From positions 186,001 through 250,000 of the forward strand of contig NZ_PJCF01000001.1 in the NCBI RefSeq assembly GCF_002835935.1: a stretch of 64,000 nt of DNA, in the 5' to 3' direction. This DNA comes from Paraglaciecola sp. MB-3u-78 (GTDB lineage Bacteria > Pseudomonadota > Gammaproteobacteria > Enterobacterales > Alteromonadaceae). Shown piece after piece: positions 29,395 to 38,053 of the stretch. The notes under the pieces were generated by a model, which was not told the DNA's origin, ran no database searches, and saw only the letters and a program-made list of their open reading frames with translations. The position numbers and the translations under genes are program-made. Within the stretch, counting starts at the first letter, position 1, and every line of letters begins with the position of its first letter.

Positions 29395-30384
29395 TTAGAC
29401 CTTATGAATATATTCGAGGGGCTGGAGTTTTAGGGTCTCAAAGTTGTTTTTGGCCCATTCGATAGTGCGAGCTAAGCCTACAGTAAGACCGATGGTCTCT
29501 TGCCAATCCAGCTCTTTTCTCACACGTTCAGAATCAAGCAAATACATGGCATCTTTTCCCGGCCTATCTTCAGTAACCTCACAAACATCTTCGAAGTTCA
29601 CCGACAACATTTGGCAAATCTGCATAATTAGGTTGCGTATTGAAACCGATTTCTTGGTTGAAATATGATAACAAGATCCGACTATTCCGCTGTCTCCTAT
29701 TAGTTTGGTCGCATTAGAAACATCGTCCATGTGTATAAATGAGCGTTCAGAGTGCCCACCACCATGTAAAGGCAGCTTTAATCCCATCATAATCGACAAT
29801 ATAGTTTTTGGAATAATTCTATAGAGCTGCTGTCCTTCACCATAAACGTTTGCAGCTCGGGTAGACACAACTGGAAATTGATGAACATCAAAAAAGGTTT
29901 TTAAGCTCATATCAGCCGCGGCTCTTGACACTGCATAAGGAGTACTTGGATTAAATGGGTGGCTTTCATCCACAAAACCAGAGCAACTGCCATACACTTC
30001 AGGGGTGGAAATATGGATGTATTTATCCAGATAGTCTTTGTGCCGCAGTATATTATGCAATTTAATAGTTGATACCACATTGGTGTTAAACCAATGCTCT
30101 GGAAACTCCCAGCTCTGTCCAACCATACTTTGTGCAGCAAAATTATATATATGGGAAGGCTTTACTTTGTCTAGCAGTGCATCTATTTCAGCTAAGTCTT
30201 GATTGAGATTTAGCTGAAAAAAATCTACTTTTCCATTGCTCACCCAACTATGCGGCAGCAACGCAGAGACAGGTTGATTAGACCTACCTATCCCAACAAC
30301 CTGAAACCCCTGTTCCAGTAAATACTTACAAAAATTGGCACCAGAAAAAGAGTTACTGCCAATTACACACACTTTTTTATTCAT
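29395..30384 (-). CDS. Nucleotide-sugar 4,6-dehydratase/epimerase-like protein
   Basis: A 329-residue extended SDR of the GDP-mannose/dTDP-glucose dehydratase type: NAD motif GSNSFSGANF, HISTPEVYGSC, and the active-site region TPYAVSRAAADM. The usual YxxxK is YxxxR here, a conservative change that should be checked. The C-terminus carries the RPGKDAMYLLDSERVRKELDW signature common in these dehydratases. It is likely an early step of the sugar made by this operon. Confidence 0.82.
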   Translation of the reverse strand: MNKKVCVIGSNSFSGANFCKYLLEQGFQVVGIGRSNQPVSALLPHSWVSNGKVDFFQLNLNQDLAEIDALLDKVKPSHIYNFAAQSMVGQSWEFPEHWFNTNVVSTIKLHNILRHKDYLDKYIHISTPEVYGSCSGFVDESHPFNPSTPYAVSRAAADMSLKTFFDVHQFPVVSTRAANVYGEGQQLYRIIPKTILSIMMGLKLPLHGGGHSERSFIHMDDVSNATKLIGDSGIVGSCYHISTKKSVSIRNLIMQICQMLSVNFEDVCEVTEDRPGKDAMYLLDSERVRKELDWQETIGLTVGLARTIEWAKNNFETLKLQPLEYIHKV

Positions 30385-30440
30385 AAATACGTATTCACTA
30401 CTGTTCTAATATTTTATTAATTTAACCTAGCTCCTGCGCT

Positions 30441-31100
30441 TTACTTAATACACAGCGCAAAAATATAATGTGCCATTGGTGAAAAACCCGTATGAACAAC
30501 TTCGTCGTTCATTGAAAATAAAAAAACGTTGCCAAAATGTTTTTCACAGAGGGATTTCAAGACAGACCCAGACTTACAATTTATATGCCCTTCTTTACTC
30601 AGTTTAGACGCATATTTTTGGGACTCTAGAGATGGCATTCCAACAATAACTACCCCTCTTTCCTTCACAGAATGTCTGATATTTTCTAGAAACGCATCTT
30701 CATCTTCAGCAGAAATATGCTCTAAGACATCCAAAGAATAAGCGGCATCGAATGATTGATTTACACTGCCTGATAACATGTCGTGTTGCATGGCGCTTAC
30801 TGACCATGATTCTCCCACTTCTCTAGCGTTAATGTCACGGATCAGTCCAGGTTCAATATCTAAAACAGTCAGACAATCAACGTCTTGCCTGACTATCCTA
30901 GAACCAAATGCGTCACCGCAGCCAACTTCAAGTACATTCTTACTGCCGTTCAACATTTTCGCTACAAACTTGTACCTTGATAAAAGGAACACTAAACGTT
31001 TCGGATCTAAATTCCAGGTCGCGTTACTTAAAAGACCCAGTTTCGTTTCAGGGAAGTCTGATAATTGCGAATGTATCTGGCAGTCATAAGTATCGGTCAT
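30441..31100 (-). CDS. SAM-dependent methyltransferase
   Basis: A 219-residue class I methyltransferase with VLEVGCGDAFGSRIV near residue 61, acidic LTVLDIEPGLI, and FDAAYSLDVLEHIS. It lies in the sugar operon, 56 nt from the epimerase downstream, and about 100 nt from the heptose isomerase upstream. The substrate is not clear from sequence. Confidence 0.8.
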   Translation of the reverse strand: MTDTYDCQIHSQLSDFPETKLGLLSNATWNLDPKRLVFLLSRYKFVAKMLNGSKNVLEVGCGDAFGSRIVRQDVDCLTVLDIEPGLIRDINAREVGESWSVSAMQHDMLSGSVNQSFDAAYSLDVLEHISAEDEDAFLENIRHSVKERGVVIVGMPSLESQKYASKLSKEGHINCKSGSVLKSLCEKHFGNVFLFSMNDEVVHTGFSPMAHYIFALCIK

Positions 31101-31201
31101 TATTCTCTCTCAGATGTTTCGTTAGTATTCTTCGAAATTAAATTAGATTTCATCAATTACATAAAATCTATTAGGGCGAAATACGACTTCGCTCTTCACT
31201 T

Positions 31202-31768
31202 CTAAGGCTGATTTTTAAGTTTGTGATTTAGATGTTTCATCAACATGTGTCCAACAATTAACTGCAGATCTTCAGAAATTTGCATATCGTCTATTTCAAA
31301 ATGAATAACATGTCGTGCAACATCTTTTGCCTTGCCTCCTTGAAACCCTAAAATTGCAAATGTCTGCATATCCAATTTATTACCAATCTCAAGGGCTTTA
31401 ATTATATTGGGAGAATTTCCGCTACCTGATAACACTATAAGCACATCCCCACTATTCGCCTTCACTTGCAACTGATGTGAGAAAATGTGTTCATACCCCA
31501 TGTCATTTCCCAAACATGTGAGAACAGATGAATTTGCCGACAATGCTTCTATATTTAACGAATTGCCATTGGGTGCAATGCCATATAAGAAGTCGTTTGC
31601 CAAATGTCCAGCATTTCCCGCACTGCCCCCGTTTCCACAAAGATACACCTGCTGTCGTTTTTCAATGCTATTGAACAAAACGTCAGATAAATACTCGGTA
31701 CTTTGCCAATCATGACGCTCAGTAACATCATAAAGTTTATCCAAGTAAGTTTTTATAATATTTTTCAA
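31202..31768 (-). CDS. gmhA: Sedoheptulose-7-phosphate isomerase (GmhA-like SIS protein)
   Basis: A 188-residue SIS-domain protein that matches phosphoheptose isomerases: YLCGNGGSAGNAGHLANDF near residue 40, VLSGSGNSPNIIKAL near residue 110, and a C-terminal EDLQLIVGHML segment with the His/Glu residues used by GmhA. It would convert sedoheptulose-7-phosphate to D-glycero-D-manno-heptose-7-phosphate. The other steps (kinase, GmhB, nucleotidyltransferase) are encoded at 11-18.7 kb. Confidence 0.85.
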   Translation of the reverse strand: MKNIIKTYLDKLYDVTERHDWQSTEYLSDVLFNSIEKRQQVYLCGNGGSAGNAGHLANDFLYGIAPNGNSLNIEALSANSSVLTCLGNDMGYEHIFSHQLQVKANSGDVLIVLSGSGNSPNIIKALEIGNKLDMQTFAILGFQGGKAKDVARHVIHFEIDDMQISEDLQLIVGHMLMKHLNHKLKNQP

Positions 31769-31892
31769 ATATTTACTCTCTTAAACACATCAATCATTTA
31801 ATCCAATTAACATCGTTATCAATACTTCTTAAAGGTAAAGCTATGTCGTGTTGGCGTGCCCATGTCTTAAATCACCAATAGAAATCCACAGC

Positions 31893-32831
31893 TTATAAAA
31901 CATGCTCCTGCATCCACTTCAAATTGTAACAACGGTCTTCATCAACAAGATCACCCTTTTGATAAGCTGCAATAATTTCCTCTATCGCGTTTTCTACACA
32001 TTTTTTAGGTTTAAATCCAGTTGCTAACAGTTTATCCGAGTTCACACGATAAGAACGAGGATCATTTGACTCTGAGGTCACAACAACTGCCCCCGTCCTT
32101 TTAGCAATAATATCTGCGATTTCAGCAATGGTAATATTTTCAAACCCAGCGTTATAAACACCTGTTATTTCAGGCTTCTCCAACAAAAACATATACAAAT
32201 CAGTAATATCGTCTATATGAATATTAGGTCTAGACTGGTCGCCACCAAAAACAGTGATTTTCCCATTCTTTACTGCCTGCATTGTTAGCATATTCACAGC
32301 GACATCCAAACGCATGCGCGATGAAAGCCCGCAAACAGTCGCCGGTCTTACAATTTGAACTGCCATTTTTTCGCTGTAACTGAGCAGTACTCTCTCAGAC
32401 ACCATTTTAGTCTTGTTGTACTCTGAAATAGGTTCAAGAAGCAAATCCTCTGTGACGTGCTGTTCACTCTTCACACCATAAACACTGCCGGAAGAAGCAT
32501 AAATAAAGTGTTTGACACCTTGCCTTACTGCTTTATCGGCTAATTGTTGGGTCGCTAAAGCACTAATTTCCCATGTTAATTTGGGATCCAAATCACCACA
32601 GGGATCATTAGCAACTGATGCTAAATGAATAATTACATCAGTTTGCGATAAATCTAATTCGCTTGTGTACCTGACATCCTGCTTTAGCATCGTTAAGTTC
32701 TTATGTGGTAGGACAAAATTACCAAACCATTGCGTATCGACTGCGGTCACGATATAACCGGCGGACAATAACTTGGGAACCAATACTGACCCCTTATAAC
32801 CACATGCCCCCGTTACCAAAATATTTTTCAC
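31893..32831 (-). CDS. NAD-dependent epimerase/dehydratase
   Basis: A 312-residue extended SDR with the NAD motif TGACGYKGSVLVPKLL, YASSGSVYGVKSE and the catalytic YNKTK motif near residue 138. It probably reduces, epimerises or dehydrates a nucleotide sugar. It directly abuts the glycosyltransferase gene upstream (start at 32831, stop of the next at 32832), so the two are cotranscribed. Confidence 0.82.
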   Translation of the reverse strand: MKNILVTGACGYKGSVLVPKLLSAGYIVTAVDTQWFGNFVLPHKNLTMLKQDVRYTSELDLSQTDVIIHLASVANDPCGDLDPKLTWEISALATQQLADKAVRQGVKHFIYASSGSVYGVKSEQHVTEDLLLEPISEYNKTKMVSERVLLSYSEKMAVQIVRPATVCGLSSRMRLDVAVNMLTMQAVKNGKITVFGGDQSRPNIHIDDITDLYMFLLEKPEITGVYNAGFENITIAEIADIIAKRTGAVVVTSESNDPRSYRVNSDKLLATGFKPKKCVENAIEEIIAAYQKGDLVDEDRCYNLKWMQEHVL

Positions 32832-34403
32832 CTAATCACCTTTTTTCAAATTAAAAAGTTCACAATGCCTGCGTAAAAAACTATTACTGACTACGCTATT
32901 AGCCCCTTTTATCCACACATCGTCAGGAATTGAATTCCAATATTGTTTTTGCAAATCTGTTTGCTCAGGAGATAATGTACGATCTCGTACCTTTTCATCA
33001 AATTCTTTAACTGCTGCAAATATATCCTCTTTATCGTTTTCGACAAAAGAAAAGCCAGCTTTAATTAAAACTCGCGTGTCATGGCAATTTAATAGTTTGA
33101 TTTGTTTATTATTCCATTCAAAACTTTTCCCGTCGAACAATTCGTAAAAATTCACTATGTTGTCATTGCTATCAGATAAAGTTTTGGGTATAAAAACTGT
33201 ATGTCGGCCATAATTGGGAACGTAAGGAGTGACATTCACGGCCAAAGTAGGCGTATCAAACATTGAAGCTAAACTTAGAATTCCGCTCGATGTTCCAATA
33301 AAAAACTGACAAATACTGAGTAAAAATGCTTCGATTTCCTCACCATATTTTTCATCACGGTGAATACAAAAATCATAATAATTTTCATGTTCAAGATTAA
33401 GGCTTTGATTACTCGTTTTCCCCAATCGTATAACGGTATAACCTTGATTCAATAAATAATCTATTCCCTTACTATAATTATCAATATTCATGTCACGAAC
33501 ATCATTGTAATCATGAGTATTGTCGGGGAACGCGGCAGACAGATAATCACTATCGCGGACGTGATAACACACAACATTAGTGAAGTCTTTAATGCCCTCT
33601 TTAATTAATATCCTCTTGATATTATTGATTTTTTCCTGAGGGAAATCAATTTTACTAGAAGTACTTTTAAACACCTTTGCTAATTCTGAATACAAGTCGA
33701 TTATGCTGCCCCCCCGTCGCAAACTACTCAGGTCAAAAGGCATTTTTTCATAAAAATCGTCTTTCATCAGTAAGGGACGAGAACCATAAAATCCATACCA
33801 ATATTCACTATTACAAACCGTTAACTTACTGGATATCAAATCATGAACAAAGTCGTTTGCTGTATTACCGCCACTTATAAAAATATACAAGCAATTATTA
33901 TTTTTTAATTGAGCGTTCTTTCTTAACCAAGAATCAGGTTCGAGTGTTAAATGACCTATACGATGCACTTTCAATATTGCTATTTTCACACTGTCAAAAC
34001 CAAGAGCAATAAGCTCTTGAGTGAGATTCTCTGCGTATCGTTTCTGTGGTGCCCCCCCAGACAGTGCATAAACCAAAGCAATAATAGAATCGTAGACTAA
34101 ACCTCGACTTTTAAACGCTTTATATAAATTGTAAAGCGCGTCGCTATCCAAACCATTGTAAAAGCAGTACTTACGTAAAAAGCCGATATTTTCATTTAAT
34201 GTTCCGAGCTGTTTGTGAGCATTGTAGGTGTGTGTCATCCACTTGACGTTTCTTGGATCAAGTTCACTAAGCTTTTTTGACAATGTAAGTACTGCGTCAT
34301 ATTGATTATTAGCCTCTGCATTAACAAGGCCATCTATCATGCTAGTTACATCCACTTCCTGTTCTCCCTTTACACCCATACTCGCAAACTGCTGTTGATT
34401 CAT
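32832..34403 (-). CDS. TIGR04372-type glycosyltransferase, paralogue 1
   Basis: A 523-residue protein I place in the putative glycosyltransferase family TIGR04372. It has an N-terminal TPR-like helical part (about 1-130), the segment RIGHLTLEPDSWLR near residue 147, YHVRDSDYL near residue 282, and a GT-B-like C-terminal FFIGTSSGILSLASMFDTP. It is clearly paralogous to the next gene upstream. The coding sequence has two seven-G runs (near 33709 and 34052, minus strand), each a possible slippage site. Confidence 0.75.
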   Translation of the reverse strand: MNQQQFASMGVKGEQEVDVTSMIDGLVNAEANNQYDAVLTLSKKLSELDPRNVKWMTHTYNAHKQLGTLNENIGFLRKYCFYNGLDSDALYNLYKAFKSRGLVYDSIIALVYALSGGAPQKRYAENLTQELIALGFDSVKIAILKVHRIGHLTLEPDSWLRKNAQLKNNNCLYIFISGGNTANDFVHDLISSKLTVCNSEYWYGFYGSRPLLMKDDFYEKMPFDLSSLRRGGSIIDLYSELAKVFKSTSSKIDFPQEKINNIKRILIKEGIKDFTNVVCYHVRDSDYLSAAFPDNTHDYNDVRDMNIDNYSKGIDYLLNQGYTVIRLGKTSNQSLNLEHENYYDFCIHRDEKYGEEIEAFLLSICQFFIGTSSGILSLASMFDTPTLAVNVTPYVPNYGRHTVFIPKTLSDSNDNIVNFYELFDGKSFEWNNKQIKLLNCHDTRVLIKAGFSFVENDKEDIFAAVKEFDEKVRDRTLSPEQTDLQKQYWNSIPDDVWIKGANSVVSNSFLRRHCELFNLKKGD

Positions 34404-34427
34404 ACTTTGAGGTTAACTTAGACGGAA

Positions 34428-35966
34428 TCATATTAAGTTAAAAAGCGTTTTATGTTTTTGTAAAAAACTCGCAGTTGGAATCGCACTACCTGCTAACAAA
34501 CCATTTTTACTTGCTATTTGGCTAATGTATTTTTTCTGACAAGGAGCAATTTCACTATCAATTTCCTCAAGACGCACTATCTCTTCAAATTCGGTCACTG
34601 CATCCAATATATCCTCTGGCGTATTCTCAACGTAGGTCAAATCGTTATCGGACATTTCTTTGGAATCAAAACAATCAATAATTTTCTTTTGATTCGAATC
34701 AGAAATTGTCAACCCATTTACGATACTGATGAAATTTAATCTTTCACCGTTTCGTATCACATATTTAAAAATTGACCTTGATTTAACCCCATAATGATGA
34801 CAAATAGGCGCAGAATTCACTGACAAGGTTGGAGTATCAAACACCGCTGCTAAGCTAGAAGGTCCGGATGTCGTACCGATAAAAAAATGACAATGCGACA
34901 AGAGGAAAACATCAACAGCATTTTTAACATCTTCAAAATCGCCTAACGTGGTTAAATCAAAGTAGCTTGAAGATTGGAAGTTGAGATGTTGATTGCTTAT
35001 TACTCCCAGGCGCACGACAGTATAACCTTGATTAATAAGATAATTAATCGAAGGTAGATAATTATCAACACTGGCATCTCGGTAATCGTGATAGGAAAAA
35101 TTCTTTGTCGATTTTTTTGCCAGATATTCTGAATCTCTCACGTGTAGACAAACTATCTTGGCGGTGGAATCGATACCGATTTGTTTCAAATATTTTGTTG
35201 CAGTTTCCTTCTCAGCATTAGTTAATTTTATTACTCGATTGGACGTAGCATAGATATCAGACATGTTTTTGTACATATCCCCCGCAATTCCCTTTCTAAC
35301 CTCTAAACCTTTGTCTCTAGGGTAATAGACGCTCATCAAGTCGTAGGGCATTTTGCGATAAAACTCGCTGGACAAAAGCTGAGGTCGACTACGATGGAGG
35401 CGATGAAAGAAATCGGATTCTACAATGGTAATATATCGCTTAAGTGTTTCAAAAAAAGTGAGGTTGCTGATTTCACCATTGCAAACAAATAGATTCAGCT
35501 CTTTGCTATCGAGATTCTCAGACTGGCTCTGTTGTCTTAACCAACTATCCGGCTCACACGTTAAGTGACCAATCCTATTGGTCTTCATTATATAAATAGC
35601 TAGTGAACTAAAGCCTAATTCCAGTAAATTTTTTTCAAGTAACTCTCTGACCTGATAATTTTCTGCGACGCTTAATGAGAACGCTGAGGCCAATAACGCA
35701 CTGTATTGGTCATTTTGAGTATTGTATTTTTGCGCTAAAGAATAAAAACATTCTTCGTCAGTACTGTTATGCCAACAAAGTTTTCTGATAAAACCAATGT
35801 CTAACTCAATATTAAGTGCTCTAGAAACTAAATGTTTTTCTTTAAGGTACTGAGAATTATTGGGATCTAACTCTAGCAAATCATTCACTTTAAATAATGC
35901 AACCTCATACTCGTTATTTGTTTTCGCTTGTTCAAATTTTTGAACAATTGTTTTTACTTTTTCCAC
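34428..35966 (-). CDS. TIGR04372-type glycosyltransferase, paralogue 2, with poly-G start
   Basis: A 512-residue paralogue of the neighbouring gene: the same order of helical N-terminus, RIGHLTCEPDSWLR, LHVRDSEYL and FFIGTTSGPSSLAAVFDTP. The frame has no ATG start. It opens at a GTG (35966) whose first G is the last base of a ten-G tract, which may also serve as the ribosome site. An ATG at 35983 is out of frame with ten G and would be in frame with eleven. Expression may therefore depend on tract length. It would add a sugar of the island's glycan. Confidence 0.72.
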   Translation of the reverse strand: MEKVKTIVQKFEQAKTNNEYEVALFKVNDLLELDPNNSQYLKEKHLVSRALNIELDIGFIRKLCWHNSTDEECFYSLAQKYNTQNDQYSALLASAFSLSVAENYQVRELLEKNLLELGFSSLAIYIMKTNRIGHLTCEPDSWLRQQSQSENLDSKELNLFVCNGEISNLTFFETLKRYITIVESDFFHRLHRSRPQLLSSEFYRKMPYDLMSVYYPRDKGLEVRKGIAGDMYKNMSDIYATSNRVIKLTNAEKETATKYLKQIGIDSTAKIVCLHVRDSEYLAKKSTKNFSYHDYRDASVDNYLPSINYLINQGYTVVRLGVISNQHLNFQSSSYFDLTTLGDFEDVKNAVDVFLLSHCHFFIGTTSGPSSLAAVFDTPTLSVNSAPICHHYGVKSRSIFKYVIRNGERLNFISIVNGLTISDSNQKKIIDCFDSKEMSDNDLTYVENTPEDILDAVTEFEEIVRLEEIDSEIAPCQKKYISQIASKNGLLAGSAIPTASFLQKHKTLFNLI

Positions 35967-35975
35967 CCCCCCCCC
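35966..35975 (-). repeat. Ten-G homopolymer tract at a glycosyltransferase start
   Basis: Ten C on the plus strand, read as ten G on the minus strand, sit between an ATG (35983-35981) and the coding frame of the glycosyltransferase at 34428. With ten G the ATG frame ends after nine codons; one more G, or two fewer, would join it to the long frame. This is the layout of a slipped-strand phase switch. Confidence 0.75.
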
Positions 35976-36048
35976 TTTAACATCAATTAAAAACAGTCAT
36001 CAACAGCAATGTTACTCTACTCAAACGACATCTTAAAATGGTTTAAGG

Positions 36049-36954
36049 CTAAGTAATGTCATGCAAAAATCTTTTTTCACTGTTGATCTCTTCAAACCCC
36101 ACCTCTTGCAAATTGGCGTAATCAGACAACTTAATATCCTTCTTGGGGGTATTCCAATCGCCATATTGGAAGGTTAAATATTCGGCATATTGCGATGGAA
36201 CTTGGATTGTTTCCCCTAACCAATCGAATGTCTCAAAATTGTCAAAGTGATGTTCTGGCGCATACCACATTCCCATACTAGGGAGATGGATAGACTTGCC
36301 ATCTTGAGATTTTCTAAAAGCAATAGAGGAAGTGAAATCCAGTAAATCGCCAGATTTACTATTGAACTTTAACAATATAGATGTTGTCAGCTGTTTGCCA
36401 TCGATTACTTTTTCTATTCGCCAATCTACGTCTGGATTATCAGCCACAAAAGACTTTACCAACGCCTCAACTTCAGACGCACTTTCTTGAGGAGCAGCAA
36501 AATCAACGTCGTCGTCCCAAGGAATAATATCTTGATCACGCACTAATCCTAATAAGGTACCAAAATCAACGACTAAGGGAATTTTGGCCGCAATCGCTCG
36601 TTCATTGAGCTCTCTAACAATTTTTCTGGCGAGTTGAATACTGGCTTGGTTGTAAAAGGGCAATTCATTCTTTAATTGATTCTTTACTGGCAGGATAATT
36701 TTCGCTTCTGGCACATCAAACTCTAGCCTAAGTTGTGACATAACCGCCATCCCCCATTGCGTGGTAATAACAATCTGATCAAAATCCAGCTTATCAATAT
36801 AACTTGGCGGGTAAATTGTTAGCCCTTGCAATTGTTCACCATGTTTAGCGGCATCATTATCAACAAAACCTATAAACTCCCTTTCATCCTGAGTATTTTT
36901 CATGAAAATCAAGGCACCAGGCCCAGCACCAAATAACAGTGTTTTAAGCTTCAT
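36049..36954 (-). CDS. LicD-family phospho(no)transferase
   Basis: LicD proteins transfer phosphocholine-type groups from a CDP/CMP donor to glycans. The 301-residue protein has the LicD signature GTLLGLVRD (132-140) and the acidic metal motif WDDDVDF (146-152). Residues 1-90 form a Rossmann-like domain (LLFGAGPGALIF, FIGFVDND) like those next to sugar transferases. The start overlaps the phosphonoacetaldehyde reductase gene by 11 nt. In this operon the likely donor is a CMP-linked phosphonate. Confidence 0.82.
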   Translation of the reverse strand: MKLKTLLFGAGPGALIFMKNTQDEREFIGFVDNDAAKHGEQLQGLTIYPPSYIDKLDFDQIVITTQWGMAVMSQLRLEFDVPEAKIILPVKNQLKNELPFYNQASIQLARKIVRELNERAIAAKIPLVVDFGTLLGLVRDQDIIPWDDDVDFAAPQESASEVEALVKSFVADNPDVDWRIEKVIDGKQLTTSILLKFNSKSGDLLDFTSSIAFRKSQDGKSIHLPSMGMWYAPEHHFDNFETFDWLGETIQVPSQYAEYLTFQYGDWNTPKKDIKLSDYANLQEVGFEEINSEKRFLHDIT

Positions 36955-38053
36955 GTAATTCTCCGATAGTCTTAGACTGCTGACTTTTATTGATAATCCC
37001 TATCAACCAATCAGAGTTAATAGGGATAACAAAATTGTCTGCCCTAGAGGGATCCAAATTTGGATCGAATTGTTCAACTAAGGTTTGCCAATCTATAAAT
37101 TTCACAATTTCTTTATCCAAGTCTAAACCAACTAAGAGTTCAAGTATGGTATCGACCAAATCAATACTTAAATTTAATTTTTCGTATCCTAGTTCGTGCA
37201 TAATGGCCACTAAAGTAAAACTACACGCCAATCCATGAGGCATACCATATTTTATGGTTAATGGATAAGAAATGGCATGGGCGATGGCTGTTTTTGTATG
37301 ACTAATAGCCAAGCCTGCTAAGGTTGCAGCTTGCTGTAAGGTTTTTCTGGCAGTCAAATTTTGAGCGTTTTCTAGTATTTGCGGTAAGGCCTCACATATA
37401 CCTTCGATTGCTTGAATAGCGTGTTCCTGACTCTGTACTGTTCGATTTTTATTCCATAACGACTCTAGGGCATGCGACAGCGCATCTAAAGCAGGATATA
37501 AAGTTTCTTGCCTTGGTAACGACAAGGTTAAATGTGCGTCTAAAATAGCCACTGTTGGGGCGACATTAGCTAGTGAAAACTTTTTCTGTGCTGCACTGTC
37601 CCAAACCGTAGCGAAGGGGGTCACTTCTGAACCAGTACCTGAGGTAGTTGGAATAGCGATGAGTGGTAAAGATGGTGTTTTAGCTATTGATGACTGTTGT
37701 AACGATGTTTTAAGTTCAACATCTAAGTTTGCCAACATGTATGCCATCACTTTGGCCGTATCAATTACACTTCCGCCGCCCAAGGCAACCACTTGGGTAA
37801 TGGAACCTGACTTTAATTCATTGATCCAATGTTGCAAATCGGTCAATTCAGGGTTAGGTGTCACTTTATCAAAGACAATAAAATGAGCATCACCGCAATG
37901 CTCAATAACATTTTTGACTATACCTCTGCGCTTAAAGCTATCACTTGTGACTAACAGTACTTTGCTGTTAGCCAATTCATCATTAAGAGCGACGAGGTAG
38001 TTATCGCTGTAGATAACTTTAGTTTTGTGCGTTGCTAAATTCATGTTGCTCAA
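36944..38053 (-). CDS. Phosphonoacetaldehyde reductase (iron-type alcohol dehydrogenase)
   Basis: A group III iron-containing alcohol dehydrogenase of 369 residues: GGGSVIDTAK near residue 93, PTTSGTGSEVTPFATV near 135, and metal ligands in DALSHALES and AIAHAISYPL...HG. Next to phosphonopyruvate decarboxylase and PEP mutase, the expected reaction is reduction of phosphonoacetaldehyde to 2-hydroxyethylphosphonate. No 2-aminoethylphosphonate transaminase gene is present, which supports the hydroxy product. It overlaps the decarboxylase gene by 4 nt. Confidence 0.85.
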   Translation of the reverse strand: MSNMNLATHKTKVIYSDNYLVALNDELANSKVLLVTSDSFKRRGIVKNVIEHCGDAHFIVFDKVTPNPELTDLQHWINELKSGSITQVVALGGGSVIDTAKVMAYMLANLDVELKTSLQQSSIAKTPSLPLIAIPTTSGTGSEVTPFATVWDSAAQKKFSLANVAPTVAILDAHLTLSLPRQETLYPALDALSHALESLWNKNRTVQSQEHAIQAIEGICEALPQILENAQNLTARKTLQQAATLAGLAISHTKTAIAHAISYPLTIKYGMPHGLACSFTLVAIMHELGYEKLNLSIDLVDTILELLVGLDLDKEIVKFIDWQTLVEQFDPNLDPSRADNFVIPINSDWLIGIINKSQQSKTIGELHEA

